Assembly: GCA_003134855.1 (NCBI GenBank)
Contig: PLCS01000007.1
Span: 567,011-631,010 of the forward strand
Direction: 5' to 3'
DNA from: Acidobacteriaceae bacterium
GTDB taxonomy: Bacteria > Acidobacteriota > Terriglobia > Terriglobales > Acidobacteriaceae
Length of the DNA stretch: 64,000 nucleotides
The position numbers and the translations under genes were made by a program. The notes beneath the pieces were generated by a model. It had not been told where the DNA came from and searched no databases. It worked only from the letters and a program-made list of their open reading frames with translations. Of this stretch, positions 56,100 to 64,000 are shown one piece after another (position 1 is the first letter of the stretch; every line of letters begins with the position of its first letter).

Positions 56100-58319
56100 T
56101 CACTTCGTCCACTGGTCCACCCAGTCGTTCACTGTCTTGTACCAGAGGCGCGAGTTCTGCGGCTTCAGCACCCAGTGGCCTTCGTCGGGGAAGTAGAGCA
56201 TCTTGCTGGGCACATTGAGCCGCTGGAGGGTGGTGAAGAGCTGGAAGCCCTCGGCGACGTCGAGGCGGTAGTCGAGCTGGCTGTGAATCACCAGCGTAGG
56301 CGTCTTGAAGTTTTTGGCCGACATCGCCGGGGACCACTTGCGGAAGGGGTTCTCTGCGTCCTGCTTGCCGTAATAATCCCAGGGCTTGCCCTTGAACTCC
56401 CACTCGTTGAACCATAACTCCTCGGTAGTCCCGTAGGCCGATTCGGGGTTGAACATTCCGTCGTGGCTGACGATGCACTTGAAGCGGTCGGTGTGGCCCA
56501 GAATCCAGTTGGCCATGAAGCCGCCGTAGCTGGCGCCGAGGGCGCACTCGCGGCTCTTGTCGATGAAGGGATAGTGCTGCTCGGCGTAGTCGAGGCCCTG
56601 CAGCAGGTCGGTGAAGGGCTTGCCGCCCCAGTCGCCGTTGACGCCATCGACGAAGGCCTGCCCATAGCCGGTCGAGCCGCGGGGATTGATCATTACTACC
56701 ACGTAGCCGTTGGCGGCAAAAAGCTCCGCGTTCCAGCGATAGCTCCACGAGTCGCCCCAGGCGCCCTGCGGCCCGCCGTGGATAAGGAATTTGACAGGAT
56801 ATTTTTTCTTGGCGTCGAAGGCCGGCGGCTTCAAGATAAAGCCCTGCAACTTGACGCCGTCATCGGCCGTAAACCAGAAATAATCGAGCGCAGAGAGATC
56901 GAGTTGGACCAACAATCTTCCGTTTAAGTTCGTCAACTGCTTGAAGTGCAGCGATGTCGTTGGAGCATTCGAGTGAAGTATGTTTGCTGCGTGAGTAGCA
57001 ATCTCTTCCTCATGTTTAGAGAGCGCCTCTACCGATAGTAAGATCACTTCGCCTGGGCGGCTGATGCTACCCCAAACAACAAGAACAGTGTGATTATCTG
57101 CGAGAGGCTGCAAATCGCTCAAGGTTCCAGAGTCATAGAAATGTTCCAAAGCGCCATCAAGACTGAGGATAAAACTTCGAGAAATACCTGCTGAAGTTGA
57201 GTAAAGCATAGACATAGTGGAGATAAAGTATAGCCTTTGCGAATCCGGTGCCCACGCAAACTCCTCCACCCAATTGTCGAACTTCGGCAGCAAATCCTTG
57301 ACCGTCTTCGCCGCGCGATCATAGAGCGCCAGCCTGAACTTGTCGCTCTCGTACCCAGCCCGCGCCTCGGACCGCCACGCAATGTACTTGCCGTCGGGTG
57401 AGTAGGCGGGGTTGAAGTTGCCGCCCGCTGAGGTGCTGATCGCTACTGGCTTGGCCGCCGGGTTGGTCAGGTCAAGCGTAAAAATTTTTGCGCTCACGCT
57501 GATAGCCGGTTCCGGGTCGAGGTTCTCGGTGAAGGACAGCTCCCTGGAGTCAGGCGCAAAGGCGCAGCCGCAGCCGCCGCCTTCGAGCGAAAACGGCGGA
57601 ACGTCGTGCGGATCGTTGGGCGTCAGGTCGCGCAGAGCGCCCGTTGCAATCGTCAGCAAAAACAAATGGCTGCGTTTATCGCCGGTAAAGTGGTTCCAAT
57701 GGCGATACAAAAGATGCGTAAAAATCTGAGCTTTGACCTTGCTGGCGGCAGCAGCCGCGTCGCGGTCGGCGTTGCACTTATCGCCCGTCGCCGCGTCGGC
57801 TGCCGTGATGGCCGGACAGTCCGGATTGACGGCAGAAGTAAAGAGAATGGAGTTCCCGTCGGGGGACCAGAGGGCGTCGCCGGCTTCGGTCGAGATCGCC
57901 GTGAGCTTCTTGGGGTTGGCGCTTGCGCCGGTGGACGCATCGAAGTCAGCCGTCCAGACCTGTTGGCCACCCTCTCGACTGGAAAGAAAGAGCACGGAGT
58001 GCCCGTCCGAGGCGAACTGAATCCCCGAGTCGCCGGGCCGCGCCACGTCCAACTTCTTCGGCGCCTGAGATTCAGAATTTGGGCCGGCAATCGCCTGAAT
58101 CCACAGCTCCGCTGTTTTGGTGTTTTGGTCGAGATTGACGGTGGTAACGCCGTAGGCCAGCCACTTGCCGTCAGGCGAGATGGCGGTGTCGCCCAACCGC
58201 TTCATCTTCATCAGATCCTCGAAGGTCATGGGGCGCTTGTCGGGCGCGGTTTGGGCTGGGCAAAACGAGGCGAGGACGAAGGCGAGTGCGAGGGCGAGAC
58301 AAATCGTGATTTTGCGCAT
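56100..58319 (-). CDS. S9 family peptidase (prolyl oligopeptidase/DPP-like)
   Basis: Signal peptide; C-term PVKFLIHGGPQGAWGDSWSYRWNAELFAANGYVVVMINPRGSTGYGQAF ... ALGASYGGFMANWILGHTDRFK. Confidence 0.95.
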   Translation of the reverse strand: MRKITICLALALAFVLASFCPAQTAPDKRPMTFEDLMKMKRLGDTAISPDGKWLAYGVTTVNLDQNTKTAELWIQAIAGPNSESQAPKKLDVARPGDSGIQFASDGHSVLFLSSREGGQQVWTADFDASTGASANPKKLTAISTEAGDALWSPDGNSILFTSAVNPDCPAITAADAATGDKCNADRDAAAAASKVKAQIFTHLLYRHWNHFTGDKRSHLFLLTIATGALRDLTPNDPHDVPPFSLEGGGCGCAFAPDSRELSFTENLDPEPAISVSAKIFTLDLTNPAAKPVAISTSAGGNFNPAYSPDGKYIAWRSEARAGYESDKFRLALYDRAAKTVKDLLPKFDNWVEEFAWAPDSQRLYFISTMSMLYSTSAGISRSFILSLDGALEHFYDSGTLSDLQPLADNHTVLVVWGSISRPGEVILLSVEALSKHEEEIATHAANILHSNAPTTSLHFKQLTNLNGRLLVQLDLSALDYFWFTADDGVKLQGFILKPPAFDAKKKYPVKFLIHGGPQGAWGDSWSYRWNAELFAANGYVVVMINPRGSTGYGQAFVDGVNGDWGGKPFTDLLQGLDYAEQHYPFIDKSRECALGASYGGFMANWILGHTDRFKCIVSHDGMFNPESAYGTTEELWFNEWEFKGKPWDYYGKQDAENPFRKWSPAMSAKNFKTPTLVIHSQLDYRLDVAEGFQLFTTLQRLNVPSKMLYFPDEGHWVLKPQNSRLWYKTVNDWVDQWTK

Positions 58320-58420
58320 GGTGTTTTCCTGTTCGCGCGGGGAAAAGATGGCTTCTCCGCGAAGAAGAAGTTTACACCTCGGATGGATTGGTTTGTCAGG
58401 GGGCGGGTCAAGTTTGTGGA

Positions 58421-58463
58421 TTCCCACCCTTTTCGCATCGAACGTGAAAAGGATGGGACGCCC
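58421..58463. repeat. dispersed palindrome copy B
   Basis: TTCCCACCCTTTTCGC-ATCGAAC-GTGAAAAGGATGGGACGCC. Confidence 0.8.
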
Positions 58464-58501
58464 AGAGTACATGGCAGGGGCAGATGGCTTAATCTGAGCG
58501 C

Positions 58502-59599
<1,098 letters not shown>

Positions 59600-59763
59600 C
59601 GCTCTGATTGAGGCGCGCCTACACGCTTTCTCTCGCATCCTGACAGGCTTGCGACGCATCAAACGGACGTCCTGCATTTTGCAACCGCGGTTGGGGCTTC
59701 CCCGGCAGCGGCGCATCCGGCAACGCAATCCCAAAACATTCAATCAACCCCCAAGGAGGCATT

Positions 59764-60195
59764 ATGGCAAGCAAGGCAAGCGCGGTATGGAAAGGTTCAC
59801 TGAACGAAGGCAAGGGCACGATCTCGACGGCGACGGGCGTGCTGAGCAACGCAAACTACTCATTCGCCACACGCTTTGAAGGCGCGGATACGGGCACCAC
59901 GCCCGAAGAGCTGATTGCGGCGGCACACGCCAGTTGCTTCTCGATGGCGCTGGGCGCGCAGTTGGGCGGCGCGGGGCTGACGCCTGCCAAGATTGAAACC
60001 CACGCGGCGGTCACGCTGGGCAAGGTCGGCGACGGCTTCGCTATCACCCGCATTGCGCTGACCACCACGGCCAGTGTTCCCGGCGCCACTCCGGAGGTCT
60101 TTGCCAAGGCCGCCGCCGACGCCAAGGGCGGCTGCCCGATCTCCAAGCTCTTCGCCAACAACACGGAGATCCTGTTGGACGCCAAGCTGGTGTAA
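59764..60195 (+). CDS. osmC: OsmC family peroxiredoxin
   Basis: ASAVWKGSLNEGKGTISTATGVLSNANYSFATRFE ... TPEELIAAAHASCFSMAL ... GGCPISKLF. Confidence 0.96.
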   Translation: MASKASAVWKGSLNEGKGTISTATGVLSNANYSFATRFEGADTGTTPEELIAAAHASCFSMALGAQLGGAGLTPAKIETHAAVTLGKVGDGFAITRIALTTTASVPGATPEVFAKAAADAKGGCPISKLFANNTEILLDAKLV

Positions 60196-60213
60196 GCAGG
60201 ACTCTGAAGCCTT

Positions 60214-60250
60214 GGCCGGGGCCAAAAGCTCCGGCTTTCCCGGCCTGTTT
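60214..60250 (+). terminator. probable terminator after osmC
   Basis: GGCCGGG-GCC...GGC-CCCGGCC followed by TGTTTCC (weak U-tract). Confidence 0.5.
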
Positions 60251-60337
60251 CCTGCGCCGGAAATTTGACACCGTGAGCCGCATTTGCGAGACTCAGAACT
60301 GCTGCTTGTTCAGCGAAATGCTGGACTTGCGTACTGT

Positions 60338-60424
60338 GCCGAAGTGGCGGAATTGGCAGACGCGCGTGGTTCAGGTCCACGTACTCGCAAGGGTGTGGGG
60401 GTTCGAGTCCCTTCTTCGGCACCA
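60338..60424 (+). tRNA. tRNA-Leu (anticodon CAG), CCA encoded
   Basis: GCCGAAGTGGCGGAATTGGCAGACGCGCGTGGTTCAGGTCCACGTACTCGCAAGGGTGTGGGGGTTCGAGTCCCTTCTTCGGCACCA with long variable arm. Confidence 0.97.
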
Positions 60425-60664
60425 TAGATTCCTATAAACTCCTTATTCCGCGCCGCCGGCGTCTCGGACATCGTGCCAAACCGCGTCAAAAGCAGTACAG
60501 AATACGCAAGAAAAGCTTCACTCCGAAGCAGAGCTAGTTTGGCGTAAAAGTGGCCAAGAATTGCGTTCAAAGACGACCCTCCGCAGCCTTTTGCTCTTCC
60601 GTACAGAGCCATCTGGGCTTTGCCCAATTCCACTTCACCTAAGAACATTTAGACTGGAAGAGCC

Positions 60665-61954
60665 ATGAGCACACTGAAAGCAGTACGCGGGACGCGGGAT
60701 TTGCTGCCGCCGGAGACCGCGCTTTGGAACCGGATTGAGGCTACGGCGCGGGACGTTTTTGCGCGCTACAACTTCGGCGAGATTCGCACGCCGGTCTTCG
60801 AGGATACAGGGCTCTTTGCCCGCGGGGTGGGCGAGGAGACCGACATCGTCTCCAAGGAGATGTACACCTGGGAGGATCGGGCGCGGGCGCAGTCGGAGAA
60901 GACGCAATCGCTGACGCTGCGGCCGGAGAATACCGCCGGGGTGGTGCGGGCGTACATCGAGCACGGGCTGGGCGAGAGCGGGCTGTTGCAAAAGCTCTAC
61001 TACATAGGGCCGCAGTTCCGGCGGGAAAGGCCGCAGAAGGGGCGCTACCGGCAGTTTTCGCAGATCGGGGCCGAGGTGATTGGGCCGCCGTCGGCGGGGA
61101 GCGAATCGCCGCTGCGGGATGCGGAAGTGCTGGAGATGCTGGCCACTCTGCTGGACGAGCTGGGCATCACCGGCTGGGTGCTGGAGCTGAATTCTGTGGG
61201 GTCGGCGGCGGACCGGGCGCGCTACAACGAGGCGCTTCGGGAGGCGCTGATTCCGGTCGTTGGGCAGATGTGCGGGGATTGCCAGCGGCGGGCGGAGACC
61301 AATCCGCTGCGGGTGCTGGACTGCAAGGTTGCCGCCGATCAGCCGATCATCGAGACGCTGCCGGTGATTGCCGATTCGCTGGACGAGGCTTCGGGGGCGC
61401 ACTTTGCCGCGGTGACGGCGGCGCTGGATGCGGCGGGCGTGCCGTACACGCGCAACCACCGGCTGGTGCGCGGGCTGGACTACTACACGCGAACGACCTT
61501 CGAGTTTACGCATGGTGGCCTGGGGGCGCAGAATGCGCTTTTGGGCGGCGGACGCTACGACGGGCTGAGCGAGATGCTGGGCGGGCCGCGCGCGCCGGGG
61601 ATCGGCTTCGCCATCGGCGAAGACCGGCTGGTTCTGACCTTGCTTGCTGCACTCGACCAAAAGGCTGCCCCACCGCAGGTGGCGGATGCGTTTATTGCGC
61701 CGCTGGGCGAGGGGATGAATGCTGCGGCGCTGGTTCTGGCGCGTGAATTGCGCCACCAGGGGTTGTGGATCGAGCTGGGCGAGGGCAGCTTCCGGCTAAA
61801 GAAATCCTTTGAGGCCGCTGACAAGACGGCCCGCCAGATCGTGATTCTGGGCGAAGACGAGCTTCAATCCGGTATTCTGACAGTGAAAAACTTCTCCACA
61901 GGCGTGCAGACCAAGGTTCCTCGCGGGGAACTGGCGGTTTTTCTTTCTAATTGA
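60665..61954 (+). CDS. hisS: histidine--tRNA ligase
   Basis: VRGTRDLLPPETALWNRIE ... LTLRPENTAGVVRAYIEHGL ... FRRERPQKGRYRQFSQIGAEVIG ... RGLDYYTRTTFEF. Confidence 0.98.
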   Translation: MSTLKAVRGTRDLLPPETALWNRIEATARDVFARYNFGEIRTPVFEDTGLFARGVGEETDIVSKEMYTWEDRARAQSEKTQSLTLRPENTAGVVRAYIEHGLGESGLLQKLYYIGPQFRRERPQKGRYRQFSQIGAEVIGPPSAGSESPLRDAEVLEMLATLLDELGITGWVLELNSVGSAADRARYNEALREALIPVVGQMCGDCQRRAETNPLRVLDCKVAADQPIIETLPVIADSLDEASGAHFAAVTAALDAAGVPYTRNHRLVRGLDYYTRTTFEFTHGGLGAQNALLGGGRYDGLSEMLGGPRAPGIGFAIGEDRLVLTLLAALDQKAAPPQVADAFIAPLGEGMNAAALVLARELRHQGLWIELGEGSFRLKKSFEAADKTARQIVILGEDELQSGILTVKNFSTGVQTKVPRGELAVFLSN

Positions 61955-61974
61955 ATTTCGGATTGAGTTTTTGG

Positions 61975-62022
61975 TCTCCCACCCTAGCCGCAAAACAAGA
62001 ACGCCGCGAGGGTGGGGCACCC
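61975..62022. repeat. dispersed palindrome copy D
   Basis: TCTCCCACCCTAGCCGC-AAAACAAGAAC-GCCGCGAGGGTGGGGCACC. Confidence 0.75.
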
Positions 62023-62034
62023 AAAGTTCGTGGT

Positions 62035-62076
62035 TTCCCACCCATTTCGCAAAGTACGCGAAATGGATGGGGCACC
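62035..62076. repeat. dispersed palindrome copy C
   Basis: TTCCCACCCATTTCGC-AAAGTAC-GCGAAATGGATGGGGCACC. Confidence 0.85.
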
Positions 62077-62100
62077 CGGCTTTCTGGCCGAGCCTGCGAA

Positions 62101-62661
62101 TTAACCTTTCCGCATATAGTGAAAGACTGTAGGCGGCAGTTCGTGGCCTTTGTCCTCGTAGATCCAGGTCTCGTCGTGGTGGTCGGTGTCGATGAAGGTG
62201 AAGATCAGGCCTACCATGTGGCCTTCTCCGGGGCCGATGTTGCTTCCATCCTTGAAACGGAAGGCAATCTGGTTGGGGCCGGGCGCCGCGACCAGCTGCA
62301 TACGGGGCTGGTTGTGCGCCGAGCAGTAGTGCGTGGCCAGCAGGGTCGCTCCGTCCGGGTGAATCATCGTCACCATCTCGTGTGAGGTGTCCTTGTCGAG
62401 CAGATGCATGATCGCCGAGCTGTCGCCGGTCATGCGAATTTCGAGTGTGGTGGCGGATTTCTTGCCATCCTCAGCCACGGTGCCCTGCCATTGCCCAACG
62501 AGTGAGCGAAGCTGCCGCCACTCGGGGCTGTCGGGCGCGGGGATGTGCTTCATCTCCATTTGTTTGGCAGCCTCGGGCTGCGGCGGGGGCGTCTGCGCCA
62601 TCAGGCCGGCTGGGGAAAGAGCCAGTGCGAAGAGCACGATTACGCGAATGAGTGTGTTCAT
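62101..62661 (-). CDS. hypothetical secreted protein (DUF1579-like)
   Basis: Signal peptide; LRSLVGQWQGTVAEDGKKSATTLEIRMTGDSSAIMHLLDKDTSHEMVTMIHPDGATLLATHYCSAHNQPRM. Confidence 0.75.
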   Translation of the reverse strand: MNTLIRVIVLFALALSPAGLMAQTPPPQPEAAKQMEMKHIPAPDSPEWRQLRSLVGQWQGTVAEDGKKSATTLEIRMTGDSSAIMHLLDKDTSHEMVTMIHPDGATLLATHYCSAHNQPRMQLVAAPGPNQIAFRFKDGSNIGPGEGHMVGLIFTFIDTDHHDETWIYEDKGHELPPTVFHYMRKG

Positions 62662-62881
62662 GCGGACCTCCTTGGGTTCATTGTCGGCAGACGAGGCAGA
62701 TGTGTCAAATGAGTTTTTGCCGAGGATCGGCTCTACATCAATACACCGATTTCGGTATTAAAAACATTGGACAATCCAACTGGCCGTCGGTCGGCCCGGC
62801 ACCCTTTTTGCCAAACAGGAACGGGTTCAGGATAGGAAAGAACTTACTTCCGTAGATTCATTCCATTACAATGAAATAGAT

Positions 62882-64000
<1,119 letters not shown>

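Noticed and set aside
59856-60648. Minus ORFs with KKGLEPPHPCEYVDLNHARLPIPPLRH and EEGTRTPTPLRVRGPEPRASANSATSA
   Set aside because: Classic spurious translations across the tRNA-Leu gene and osmC antisense strand
60635-61756. 373-aa minus-strand ORF
   Set aside because: Antisense shadow of hisS

Overview
The 64 kb window is a GC-rich bacterial chromosome segment. Gene content and dispersed intergenic repeats suggest an Acidobacteriota (Terriglobia-like) origin, which is an inference. From left to right it contains: a partial malQ, a cold-shock gene and butyrate kinase; an ~18 kb minus-strand Wzx/Wzy-type exopolysaccharide locus (2.4-20.4 kb) with Wza, Wzc, flippase, polymerase, glycosyltransferases, FkbM methyltransferases, a GDP-mannose-3,5-epimerase-like enzyme and an unusual three-gene kinase-like island; VOC and msrA genes and small membrane proteins; a GH108-like muramidase; an M24 peptidase; an RsbV/RsbW/RsbU-type partner-switching module; phosphoesterase plus solute-binding protein; hemE/hemH; an XRE-NfeD-microprotein-flotillin-DUF2059-PspA membrane-stress module; a GH8 enzyme; a 2-oxoacid:ferredoxin oxidoreductase with fused beta-gamma subunit plus a CoA-transferase; a membrane spermidine-synthase-like protein; a hairpin-rich candidate structured RNA upstream of a holin-like/lipoprotein-like gene; tRNA-Arg(CCG), recX, S9 peptidase, mutY, osmC, tRNA-Leu(CAG), hisS and a partial aspS. 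The observations most worth follow-up are: (1) the kinase island, which pairs an intact and a degenerate P-loop kinase, the degenerate one fused to a nucleotidyltransferase-like domain; (2) the ~320-nt hairpin-rich leader at 53.94-54.26 kb; (3) a dispersed palindrome family with compensatory arm changes and a strand-informative G-U wobble; (4) a 38-aa protein resembling the flotillin N-terminal membrane segment; (5) an FkbM gene split by an apparent 1-nt frameshift. No CRISPR array, rRNA, integrase or transposase was seen. Family assignments come from motif recognition without database searches.
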